Shown piece after piece: positions 12,901-22,369 of a stretch of DNA of 30,706 nt (position 1 is its first letter; each line of letters starts with the position of its first letter). The position numbers and the translations under genes were made by a program. Source of the stretch: Gryganskiella cystojenkinii. Taxonomy: Eukaryota; Mortierellomycota; Mortierellomycetes; Mortierellales; Mortierellaceae. The stretch spans positions 1-30,706 of the forward strand of contig JAAAIG010000455.1 of NCBI GenBank assembly GCA_015852425.1, written 5' to 3'. The notes under the pieces are model-generated. The model did no database searches, had not been told where the DNA came from, and was given only the letters and a program-made list of their open reading frames with translations.

Positions 12901-15900
12901 CCATTAGTGATGTCAAAAAGTCGACATAGGTCTTGAGCAAGAAACTGATCGAGGACAAGTTCACGTCCTGATGTTCTAGTGCAGTCTGTTGGGACCGTTC
13001 CTGTGGTGTTTCGTTCTTTCGTTTCTCAGCTGCGGCTTGGAGTTGGGTCTCGAACTTGAGAATCTCGCCATTGACACGATCAATCTCTTGTGAACAGTCG
13101 AGGATCCACTTGACCTCTTCCGCGGTATCCTTGGCCTCGACAACCTTGTTGGAGAGTGTGGTCCATATCGTCTCAAGCTCCCACCACTTCTTGTCCAGGT
13201 CGCTGACTTGTTCTGGTGCGAGATCAGGGCTTTCGTATTCCAAGAGTTCCTCGCGGACGTCGTGCAAATGGGACATCTCGTTCTCCTTGATCGCCTGGGC
13301 TTCTTCAATAACCTTCAAAAACTCGGCCAGAGGCTCCAAATCACGGGCACGGTCGAGTGTTGAGCTCGTATCGGGTGTCCGTGGGAAGAGGGCTTCTTGT
13401 TCTCGGATCCATTCAGAGAGTTCGGCAATCCCTTGGCTGTACTCGGCAAGCTTTTCATCCAGATCGGCTTGGCGCTGTTCCAGATCCTTGACATCCATGG
13501 GCTCGAGAGGGTCCAGAGGGTCCAGAGGGCGCGGAGAGTCCAGAGGGTGCGGAGAGTCCAGAGGGTCGAGATGGTCAAGAGGTTCGAGAGGGTCAAGAGG
13601 GTTGAGAGAGTCCAAGGGATCCATCGGTTCCGTATCCGAGTCCGAGTATTCATTGTCCGATTCCGAGAACAAGGATCCTACAGACGAGGACCCCATCGTA
13701 CTTTGAGCTTTTGAACGACGACCACCAGACGAGGAAGGGTTCAAAAGCGCCTTTTCCTGCTCTCGCTGTTCTCGTCGGAGTTTCCGTTGGAGACGCCTCT
13801 CTTCTTCTTCCTCACGTCGTTTCCGGAGAGCTTCCTCCTCTTCACGGGCGCGTTCGGCAGCTCGGAGGGACCACCCTTCAATTTCCATCCGTTTTAATCG
13901 AATCCGCTCCAATTCTTCCTGTTCCTCTCGTTTTTTCCGTTCATCTTCTTCTTGGAGTCGACGACGACGCGCTTGTTCATCTTCGCCAGCGAGGGCAAGG
14001 CGTCCGTCCTTGGCCTGGATCCGTAACCGACGTTGGGCCTCGGCCGCTTCGGGATCTTGGTCCCGTTGGTGTTTGGACATGACCAGGTAATACTCCGAGA
14101 TGAAAATCATGATGGACCGTTCGTCGGGCGTCTCGACATCGACCAGATCCTCGGGATCGAGTAAACGAGGGATCATCATTTTGGAGGAAGCGACCTCAAA
14201 GGCTGTCAAGAGCGTCCTGCGCCAGTCGTCGATGGTCTCAAAGGGTAAAGTCAAAATGGAGGAATAAAATTCTGGCAAGATATCCGGGTCATGTCGATGA
14301 ATGAGTGCCGCAAATGCGAGTCCAGTTCTCCAAGAACGATGGAAATCCTGAATGGGTGGGATGACATCTGAGTAATCCTCGAGTTGAAATCGGACCCATC
14401 GCAGGAGGGCTTGTTTTGCATCGACCTGTTGTGAGGACGCCTTTTTTTTACCCTTTCCGGTCGTGGTGGAGGTTGTGGTTGCAGTATCGTCTCCATCCTA
14501 TCGAAAAGAAAAGATGACGAGATGAGTGTCTGAAAATAGTATTTTTTTTTTTTCAATGATGAAAAGAAGGCACAGACCCCATCCTTGAGCAGTAACAAAA
14601 AGAAAAAAAAAGTACGGGAAAGATAAAAAGGGATGCTCGATTATCAAACACAAAGTCTGCATCTGGTCATCAATCACAGCATGTGGTTTTCCCCGTCCTT
14701 GTCTTATTTTTTTTTCTTGTCGGTTTTGACTGCGGGCAAATGAAACTCGTTTTGGACCCTCCAGCAAACCTCCATCATACAGGCATCCGCGGGATGAGAC
14801 CTTTGAGGTCGGTAAATCAGCCCGAGGGTTTTTTGCACATGCTGCATGGAAGCACCCCTCTCTACCCCCCGACGCCTAACGGGCCAGGCAAAAAAGGACA
14901 GGGTTCTTGCATCTTTGTTTTTTTTTTCATTTCCATCTGTTCCCGTTTTCTTTGGGCGCACAAACAAAGAACAAGAAAAACGGTGCACATGCCAAAATCA
15001 CATCCCAACCATCGAGAATATAAACAAATAAACAAAATACTCTGCAAACACAGCACAAGGTCAAGAAGAGCCCTATTCCTTGTCTCAGCAAAAAAGAAAA
15101 GAGGTCATTTCCGCCATCAACACTTCCACAAAACAAAACAAAAAAAACACACAACTACACCAACCACCTGAATATTGCCATCGTATCCATCTCCATTCTC
15201 CATCTCCCTTCGACTTGGTGTTGTTGTTGTTGTTGCCGTGATAATTTTTCACGAGCTAAAAACCATAATAATAAGAAAGAATAACAAAGTCTTACCACAA
15301 GATCCTCGCCCAGGTTCCGGTACTGGTCCGCCATGGTATTGGCAATGTGCTGGATTTGAAAACGATAAATGATGATCCAAACCAGACCGAGGGTCAACTT
15401 CAGGTTCCCGTCCACGATGGCCTCGTTACCAATCGATCCCAACGACTCGTCCGTCCTTGATTTGAGAAACGTCAAGGCCTTGTCGACGTTAGCCATCTGA
15501 TGGATACGCATGTTGCCTTTCTCGGGCTTGAGTGGTTCCTGGGACACGACCTCGAGTAAGGCAATAAGGCGTTTACCATCCCGAAGGTCGCGCTCGATCG
15601 AGGTCATGGGTCCATAACTCGGGGTTGATGACAAGAGCTGAACATTAACCCAGCGCATGAACGCTGTCTTTTGAGTGTCGAGTTGAGAGGCAGCGAATTG
15701 TCGAACCATGTCTTCGCCCGCGTCGAAATGGTGTTGCTGCAATGATGTTGATGTTAATTGTGTTGATGATTGTGATGTCGATAAATGTAAATGGTCACCG
15801 GAAGGACTGTAACCAGAAGAGGAAGAAGTGGTATTTAAGGTCAATGAGACGCTGCTGAGGTTGTTGCTGCTACCGTTCCCATGACCCATGCTGAAAGAGC

Positions 15901-16054
15901 TGACACTGCTGCTGCTGAGGTTGTTGTTGCCTTGACTATAAATATTGTGGCCGGTGCCCATGCTGGTGTTGCTGATATTGTTGTTATTGGACCCGTTGCC
16001 GGTGGCTCCGACGCCGCCGGCCTGGATCCGTCTGCTCTTGAGGATCCAGGACAT
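3922..16054 (-). CDS. Spectraplakin-like giant cytoskeletal linker (CH-CH, spectrin-like rod, GAS2)
   Basis: Predicted actin-microtubule crosslinker of 3,635 residues. Exons: 16054-15296, 14497-10927, 10800-10741, 10650-9169, 9079-4492 and 4369-3922; all junctions keep frame. Order of parts: Ser/Asn-rich N-terminus (1-125); CH1 (about 127-235) and CH2 (about 281-393), together an actinin/spectrin-type actin-binding pair; a highly charged Arg/Glu coiled coil (about 400-510); an acidic PLD repeat (about 539-582); a very long helical rod with spectrin-repeat-like Trp/Leu heptads to about 3,160, interrupted by a Ser-rich linker near 3,050; a basic Ser/Pro/Asn-rich segment; a GAS2 domain (about 3346-3490); and a Ser/Gly-rich tail. 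Plakin domain and EF-hands are not visible. The start is the first ATG after an in-frame TAA. Alpha-actinin is excluded by size and by GAS2. Domain calls come from reading motifs; the number of spectrin repeats is not determined. Confidence 0.9.
4352..4916 (-). other. GAS2 (GAR) domain of the giant linker, with internal insertion
   Basis: Residues about 3346-3495. The N-terminal half (ALDVEVARVVNASGYAMKVQ) is parted from the core (RYVFGD, then CRILRSRKVMVRVGGGW) by roughly 80 Ser/Gly-rich residues. The core signature RILR..VMVRVGGGW is the hallmark of the GAS2 microtubule-binding domain of GAS2 and spectraplakins. The final Lys is split by the 122-nt last intron (4491-4370). Confidence 0.88.
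10741..10800 (-). other. 60-nt phase-symmetric internal exon of the giant linker
   Basis: Bounded by TAG at 10803-10801 and GTAAGC from 10740 on the minus strand. It encodes 20 residues starting DTMTEYTQTLTR and is open in the one phase (1-1) that joins both neighbours. Skipping or including it keeps the downstream frame. The flanking introns are 126 nt and 90 nt. The peptide continues the helical pattern of the rod, supporting it as a real exon. Confidence 0.8.
13500..13626 (-). repeat. In-frame 9-nt tandem repeat encoding acidic PLD units
   Basis: About 14 degenerate copies of a nine-base unit (plus strand roughly GAGGGTCCA) encode repeated PLD/PLE tripeptides, with His, Ser and Asn variants, within the giant linker. 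It follows an acidic Ser/Asp stretch and sits between the charged coiled coil and the main rod, so it probably forms an extended acidic hinge (inference). Confidence 0.85.
14078..14416 (-). other. CH2 domain of the giant linker
   Basis: Residues about 281-393. AKQALLRWVRFQL, FHRSWRTGLAFAALIHRHDP, LLDPEDLVDVETPDERSIM and the terminal ISEYYLVM are type-2 CH landmarks. It is separated from CH1 by a Thr/Lys-rich linker and by the 798-nt first intron. Confidence 0.92.
15350..15676 (-). other. CH1 domain of the giant linker
   Basis: Residues about 127-235. The block DTQKTAFMRWVN, then ERDLRDGKRLIALLEVV, MRIHQMANVDKALTFL and the closing IVDGNLKLTLGLVWIIIYRF are the classic landmarks of a type-1 CH domain of actin-binding pairs (alpha-actinin, spectrin, spectraplakins). 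All core motifs are present in one exon. Confidence 0.93.
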
Positions 16055-17399
16055 GATGAAATATAGGTACTGAGTAGTGCTCTTTTGTTAAATTGTCTCC
16101 TTCTAGTTGGGGATATGCAGCTCAAAGTGCTGTGTGCGTATTGCTGTCGGGGAGAGCCAGCAAGAAGAGGGAGAGTTTGCCGAAAGGGAAGCGAAAAAAA
16201 AGTAGGGCTGCAACCGTGTGCTCTGTCGCGTGAAAACGTCGATATTATGCTGTCTGTTTTTGTGTGTTTGAAGAATAAAAAAAAAGCTGGGGGTTCGGTC
16301 AGTCTTTTGAAATGGACGGAGAAGGGGGGGAGATCTACGAAGTGGCTATTACGGTGGTGGTGGTGTTAGTGGAGTTGGTGTGGCGAAATGTAGACATGAG
16401 GATGAGCCAGGTATATGAGAACCATTGTTCCATTGGGCCATTTTCCTCCACCAAAGAAGCATTCAAGGAGGTCGTCAAAAAAGGTGGGCGATGAGAAGAT
16501 TAGGATAGACTTGCCTACTGTTTGTCTCCTTGAATTGAATACGATATGTGTTCCAAGGGGTGGCCAGAGACAAGGGAAACAAACAGGAGAGGAGTGAAGC
16601 GGGTATGTCAGTGAGTGCGAGTGAGGAAGAGAGATGAAATATTTGGCGAAGGCGTCTAAAGAGGAGAAAAGAAGGAGGTGGGGATGGATCGATGGTGTGT
16701 CAGAGGGGTGTCTTCTTGGACAATATATATCGTAAGGTGTCCACAGGGTAGCAGGAGCGAAAAGTAATAGATGAGAAAAAGAGGGTGTTGTCTTTTTCTG
16801 CGTGGATAGTACCCGAGGGTGATTAAAAAATAAGAGACAGCACGGAGGGATGGGGGTAAAGAAAGAAAGAAAGGAAAAAAAAGAGAGCGATTGAAAAGAA
16901 AAGAGATACCCTACTCTGCGGTAGACACACACCATGCCCATTAACTTTTTTCGCTTTTCGTACAACCACCACCTGAAATGAAAAAGAAAAGAGCACCCCC
17001 CAGAGGGCGAAAGAACGCGATGCTCTTGTTCGTTCTCACATCTTTTTTTTTTTTTTTTTTTTTCCTGCTCAGAGCCCATTTCTGTGCTGTTGAAAGAAAT
17101 GAAAAGGCGGATTTTTTATTTTTGGAACTGAAATCGCACGCGTTTGTCTTTGTCAGTCGCTCTCAGTCGCTCGCTCTCTTCTTCTCTCTCTCCAAGCTTG
17201 GAACGAGGGAGGAAAATGTTGTCGACTGCTGAATCGATGTGAAAGCTACTCGAGTCGCGTACGGTTCCAAAATAATAATAAAAAATCGTCATTGATCTTT
17301 GTCAGCCCATCATTTGTCCACTTTTTGTTTCGTTGGCTGAAGATCTGACTACTGCCCTTCTTCAAACAACACCATCGAAATAGGAGCAATAAAATTTTA
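16055..17399. other. Promoter/5' UTR region of the giant linker gene and 3' flank of ERCC1
   Basis: About 1.35 kb without a convincing gene. It contains GA/CT-rich tracts and a run of more than 20 T near 17043-17063. A 237-residue minus-strand frame (17079-16366) is composed of low-complexity Lys and Phe/Ser/Pro runs and has no known motif. The giant gene's promoter and perhaps a 5' UTR intron must lie here. Confidence 0.6.
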
Positions 17400-18862
17400 T
17401 TACGCCGCACGTCGATGTCTTCTCTTCTTGGGATCAATTGCAAACGGCTGATCAAATGCCTCCTGGAGTCGTTTTACTTTTCGTTCTCCAAATCCAGGCA
17501 GTAGACCCAACTCTTCTGTTGTAGCGTTCATAATGTTCTTGAAAGACTATGAGTGAATAAACGCAAAAGTAAAAGATTGTGTTAGCATGCAGACTTTTTT
17601 TTTTTTACATGTCGCTACAGAGAGTTTACATACGCCAAAAGTAGAAGAAAGTGTGACAACGTCAGTCTTGTTAATGGACTGGACCTGAGTCAAGCAATCC
17701 GTCAGCTTAGAGAGATAGTCGTTATCGACTCGTTCTTTGATGGCGTCCGGGGCTTTGTTCTCATAAGCTTTAAAGGTCTCGATATATCGTGCTGCCTCCT
17801 CATTGCTCCAGGCGCAGACCACCGTCATATCATTCACCAAAGCGACTCTTGTCAATTCTCGGATCGCTTGTTGATGGGTATCCTATAAGATAAAAGAGAA
17901 AGAAAAAAAAGAAAGTGCCATTGGAATGCAAGCTTGCGTGTTTGACAAAGTGTACATTGACAGAGAGCTAGTCGTGAAAAACACTTACGACATCCACAAG
18001 AATGAGAAGTACGCGCAGGACAAAGTTCTTTCCAATGGCTGCTATCCTGTTGAAGATATACTCTGGGTGTAGTCGATGGTATCGAATGCTAGTGGATGAA
18101 AAAGGAAGAGTCAGTTCATAGGCCTTCCTTTTTCGTGGAGCCACAACAACGTTTCCGATGCCTTTTTGATTACCTCAAGAACAAGACGCAAGAAGTGAGT
18201 CCAACAATGTAGTCTGGGACAATTTCACCATATTCGTAAGCGACATTCCGAATAGACTGCAATAGAGGATTGCCCCGTTGAGACGCCTTGACCACGATCG
18301 TGCTCTTGGATTTGGGTATAAATGTTGGTAGTACTACTGACCCAACCGAGTTAGAGTCCAACGGGGAAGAGGCGACAGTTGTAGTTGTAGTCGTGAATGT
18401 TACAGAAGGTGTGGCTGCTCCAGATGATGTGGGAGGTGGACTGTCATCATCAAAGATATCGTCATCCAGTATAACCTCGCCCAAGTCACCGAATCCAAAC
18501 TCGTCGTCTGAAATCGAAGTCGGCTTGGCTGCCGGCGCCTTCTGTATTTGTTGTTGCTGCTGCTGCTGTTGCTGAAAGTGTTGCCGCGAACTCACAAAGT
18601 TTGGTGTTGTTGAGGTTGAGATCATGGATGTCGATTCATTCGACAAGGCGGCTTGTTCATTTGACGAAGATAAATTGGTGGCGTTTCTCGTCTGATTCGG
18701 TGTTTGAGAGAGAGCGATGCCTTTGGGTTTGAAGAGTAATGGTGGTTTGCTGTTTTCCTCAAGAACACGTCTCCGCTCCTCCAACTCTGCCCTTGATGGC
18801 AACTTGAAGGACCGGGATCCACCTGACGGCGGCTGGGGGTTGCTGTCCTTGGGCGAGTCCAT
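17400..18862 (-). CDS. ERCC1: DNA excision repair protein ERCC1/Rad10
   Basis: Non-catalytic partner of the XPF/Rad1 structure-specific endonuclease, acting in the nucleus in nucleotide excision repair, crosslink repair and single-strand annealing. Exons 18862-18174, 18088-17989, 17882-17634 and 17546-17400 join in phase to 394 residues. The central nuclease-like domain (about 195-310) shows [44 protein letters not shown] and [19 protein letters not shown]. The C-terminal helix-hairpin-helix domain shows [14 protein letters not shown] and [17 protein letters not shown], followed by a basic tail. Human ERCC1 is 297 residues; the extra length is a low-complexity N-terminus with a nine-Gln run and an acidic Asp/Glu patch. 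The stop codon overlaps an AATAAA-like sequence (TAATAAA). Introns are 85-106 nt. Confidence 0.96.
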
Positions 18863-18961
18863 TTGTGTGGAAGACGAGTTAATAAAAAGGCAATGCGTTC
18901 AAGAATGGGTTGGGACCCTTCAAGTATTGCGGGGCGTGTCTTTACGTACAAACCGCCGAGG

Positions 18962-18975
18962 CACGTGATCATTGG
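18962..18975 (-). promoter_or_regulatory. CACGTG E-box next to a CCAAT box
   Basis: Read on the minus strand, CCAAT is followed two bases later by a CACGTG palindrome within ATCACGTG, about 100 nt upstream of the ERCC1 start codon. The spacing suits a core promoter element for ERCC1, but CACGTG is symmetric and could serve either gene. Function is inferred from motif and position only. Confidence 0.4.
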
Positions 18976-19716
18976 AAGAGCAATTAGGTTTGTACGTGAA
19001 TTTTCTCTTTCCTTCTGCCTCCCTTTACTTTTTTTTTTTTCTCTCTCTTCCTTTTCCACTCTCTCCCTCCTCTCCCACTCTACCCACTGTCCCACCGACC
19101 ACTGACCTCCAGCAACGCCCAATTGCTCCGACGACCAACCCACAACCGCGCCACTTTTAATTGAACAAGCAAAGAGCACAACAGCCCGCACACACCACCT
19201 TATCTCTCCTTCAAAACAAATACACGCAGTGTGCACATACAAACCACTTTATTTGCCAACACACCCCAACTGTCCGCTCCCACTCTCTTGATCCGACCAT
19301 TGCAGTAAGAACCGACTTCGCCCAAACAACAAAAAAATTTGCTCTTTTTTTTTTGTTTGTTCGTCCTTTCCTCTTTTTTGCGCTGCACACGACTGCGACG
19401 ATTATTGTTTGCGTGGTTTTTGATTCGATTCTCGGCCAGTCCTCGATCTGCCTGCTGTTCGCAGACTTTTCCCTTTTTTTCTCACCACCTCCACGCGCGC
19501 TTTCTTCAATTGGCTCTTGCTCAGTCCAATTCTCGCTCCCCAGTGGCTGACCGAGACCATGCGACTTCATCCACCAGCCCAGGCCCGAAGCCACCAAAAA
19601 AAGGGACTCGAACCTCCCTCTCCTGTCGTCTTCGTTTTTGGACGCATTATTGTTGTTCTCCTCTTTCCCTACTCCTCTCTCCTTTCGATTTGTTCGTTTT
19701 TCCCATCCTTCCCCCC

Positions 19717-19726
19717 NNNNNNNNNN
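19717..19726. other. Assembly gap (10 N)
   Basis: Ten unresolved bases within a pyrimidine-rich, homopolymer-laden stretch of the divergent promoter region. Any gene model or UTR crossing it is uncertain. Confidence 1.
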
Positions 19727-20240
19727 CTTTTCCTTTCCTGCGACCTCCTGTTCGTAGGCTCTCGGTGCATTGACCTCATTTCGCGTTTATCCTTTTGACA
19801 AAACATTATGAGTAACCCTCAAACTTGTACACAAATGTCACCTATCCCTTTTCTTTCTGTTTTAGAATTTTCTATCTCACCCGCGGGGACGCTTTTTGTG
19901 TTCTTATTTTTTTTGCGGTCCTCCCTTTCCCTTTCTCTTCTTCCCTCCTCTTCTTACGATCGGACGGAGAAAGTATTTTGGATGGATTCGGGTTTTGGTT
20001 TCGGGAGAGAGCGAGAGCGAGAGAGGGTTCTTTTTTTTTCGGGCACAGGAAATCGAATCAACCTTATTTTCAAGTGGACCCGGATACAGTTTTTCAAATA
20101 CCCTTGAATGTTTTTTTTTTCTAACCTTTGTTTTTATGTCCTTCTTCCTCTCTTTCTCTTTTTCTCTTTCTCTTACTGTTTCCTCCCTCTCCTTCCTTTT
20201 CTGTCAGATTTTCACTCTAAAAAAAACAGATAAATCAAAC

Positions 20241-21206
20241 ATGAATCCCACACGATCCAGTTACGTCGAGTATGGCACCGGTAAGTTAATAACCTCTCCT
20301 TGACCTTAGGTCCAATGAAACACTTGCGGTTTGTTTATATCCGATGATTTCATGATGTCAAGAGATTTGATTGTCCTAACACGATGTCGATTGTACTACT
20401 CTCAAAAAAATAGGCAACATGCTCAACCTGGAGGCTGGAACCATCAAGCGAAAGATCGACTCCAATGAATATGAGGATGACATTCAGCAGGAGGTTCAGG
20501 TACTGAAAGGAAACTAAAAAAATACTTCTTTCTGTCGTGCGCCACCATTTTTTTATTTTGTTTTTTGCTTTAGCTCTTGCAGAGAGACTAACAATCCGAT
20601 ATCCCTTGTGGCCATATTTAGCCTAACGGAAAGCGAACATGCAGTCCCATGACGAATCAAACCCAGTTCTCGGCTTTTGGTCGTGCCTCTGCTCCTCAGA
20701 CCCCCAATGGACATCAACAATCGGCTTGGGCTCAATCCAACCCTTCGCCTTTGCTCCGGACAGCAATGAACTCGTCGGTTGCGGCTCATGGATTCCAGAT
20801 GAACAATGGATATCAAACCCCGGAGTCTGTTCAGTCCTCCGTCTCGACTTCGCCGATGGTCGATTTGGATATGGACATGGAGATGGGCAACGGTAACAGT
20901 GCTCAAGATTCGCCCATGATGATCCAGAACACGAACGCGATGCTCAGTGCAGCAATTTCCTCGCCCATGGTCGCTCAACCCTCAGGACTTCTTCCCTCGG
21001 CGCTTCCTGGTCAACAACAGCAATTCAACGAGAGCACGACAATGTCGGCCCCAGTAACCGAGTACGTCCCTGTTCACGGGAGGTCGATGGAGATCCCGTC
21101 GTACGCTCGTGTCCCCATGAACGAGATGCGAAAGTACAGGGATCAGCGTTGGAGTTCCTGTATCTATGGAGCGGATACTCGTCTAGGTCAAGGCATGATG
21201 ATCTGA
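20241..21206 (+). CDS. Unrecognised 236-residue low-complexity protein
   Basis: I do not recognise this protein. Exons 20241-20280, 20414-20499 and 20622-21206 join in phase. The N-terminus (MNPTRSSYVEYGTGNMLNLE) is followed by a basic/acidic stretch with KRK and, about 20 residues on, PNGKR, which could be a nuclear localisation signal. The middle (60-185) is rich in Ser, Gln, Asn, Met and Pro with no predicted fold. The C-terminus (EYVPVHGRSMEIPSYARVP, then NEMRKYRDQRWSSCIYG) looks more ordered. Introns (133 and 122 nt) carry canonical GT-AG ends; another TAG acceptor at 20577-20579 would lead quickly to a stop. Joining the third exon to the second is supported by frame continuity only. A regulatory or nuclear role is a guess from composition. 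Confidence 0.75.
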
Positions 21207-22369
21207 ACAGGCTGAGAAACCCTCTCCCCCTCCTCTCTCGTCTCCCTCTCCAAATTGTTTTACATAACCCCTTCTTTCTCCTTTCATTCTTTGTCAGTAT
21301 TTGGTCTGTTATGTTCACTGTTTCTTTCTATCTTTTTTCTTCTTTTCTTTTTGTGTCTGTGATACTCTCTTCTTAATCATCCTTTTGTTTTGTAGTGTCC
21401 TAGGCCGGTATTAGGAAAATGAGGAAAACTGGACAAGAGGGGCGTCTTGGGGCACAACAGGATATAACTGTTTTTACAGTTGATTCAACAACGATAGCGC
21501 TATCCCTGGATAAGAGGGTGTTGGACAATCCACCAAAAAAATTGGTCCCTTCAAGGTGGTGCATGATTATTTTGAGTCTCCCGACCTCTTCTCACAATCC
21601 CTTTTCGTTCTTTCTTGTGTTGTCTTTCCTTCTTTTTTACTTTTTTTCTATATTTTGTTCTCCAATTCTTTATTTTCTCCTTTTTTCTCCGTTGTAAATG
21701 CCCCATATTCTGTACAAAATCTTCTTACACACATCTTCCCGTCCTCCATTTTTTTTTTTTTTTTGTTTTGACAACAAAACACGAGAGATATCCAACGCAA
21801 AGAGTTTGACTGGTGGAAGGTCGGTCAAGAGTTGTGAGGCTGTGTTTAAAGGATGTTGAGAGTATGAAAAGAACGAAAAGATTGGACAAGCGATGATCCG
21901 CTAACGTTAGAAGGCAGATCTACAAACTGGTTATTTTTTTCTTTTCATTGTGTTCCTTTTGTTTCCTTTTGTTTCCTTTTGCTCTTGCCTTCCTTATAAA
22001 AAAAAATCAACCTGTCCATATCTAATCAATATCTTGAAACTCAACCCATAAAGTTGTCAAAAAATAAAATAGTTCACTCCAAGCTTGACCACACCTCCGA
22101 GATTTTTATATTTTCTTGAAATGAGGTTTATTTTAAAATGAACAAAGTGAAAGGGAGCGAAGGAAGGAAAGAGGTGATGAAAAAAAAGGTCCAAGGATAT
22201 ACATATGCAAGTTGGTTGGTGTACAATTTGAAAGATATAAAAACAGGAATAAGAATTACCGAACCGAGTGAAAGAGAGAACAAATGAAACGAAAAGGTTG
22301 AAATCAAGGAATATTGCGAAGGGAAGAAGGAAGCGTAAGAAAAAGACTATTTTCATGAATGAAAGGAGC
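21207..22369. other. Spacer between convergent genes
   Basis: About 1.16 kb between the stop codons of the orphan gene and the ICE2-type gene. It is T-rich with homopolymer runs and a short decanucleotide repeat at 21951-21981. Open frames are short and hydrophobic because of T-richness. Probably two 3' UTRs and terminators. Confidence 0.6.
21951..21981 (+). repeat. Threefold GTTTCCTTTT tandem repeat
   Basis: Three consecutive ten-base units (the first with one mismatch) in the 3' spacer. Simple sequence, no function inferred. Confidence 0.85.

Larger units (their letters stand above)
18863..20240. other. Divergent promoter region between ERCC1 and the orphan gene
   Basis: About 1.4 kb between two diverging start codons. 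It is strongly pyrimidine-rich on the plus strand, with CT tracts especially at 19000-19080 and 20100-20220, as in long 5' UTRs or promoters of fungal genes. The plus-strand frames are Phe/Ser/Leu-rich and without domains. It also contains the short N gap. Confidence 0.6.

Noticed and set aside
13056..13706. 216-residue plus-strand frame with Ser/Arg/Gly repeats
   Set aside because: Antisense shadow of the giant gene's rod and PLD repeat; composition follows from the sense codons.
14683..15171. 162-residue plus-strand frame within the first intron of the giant gene
   Set aside because: Homopolymer-driven Phe/Lys runs, no domain; does not look like a nested gene.
16366..17079. 237-residue minus-strand frame upstream of the giant gene
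   Set aside because: Lys-rich and Phe/Ser/Pro-rich low complexity without a domain; it follows from purine/pyrimidine tracts in a promoter region.
19590..19625. tRNA-like B box (minus strand GGTTCGAGTCCC followed by a T run)
   Set aside because: The T-arm stem does not pair properly and no A box or acceptor stem is found upstream.
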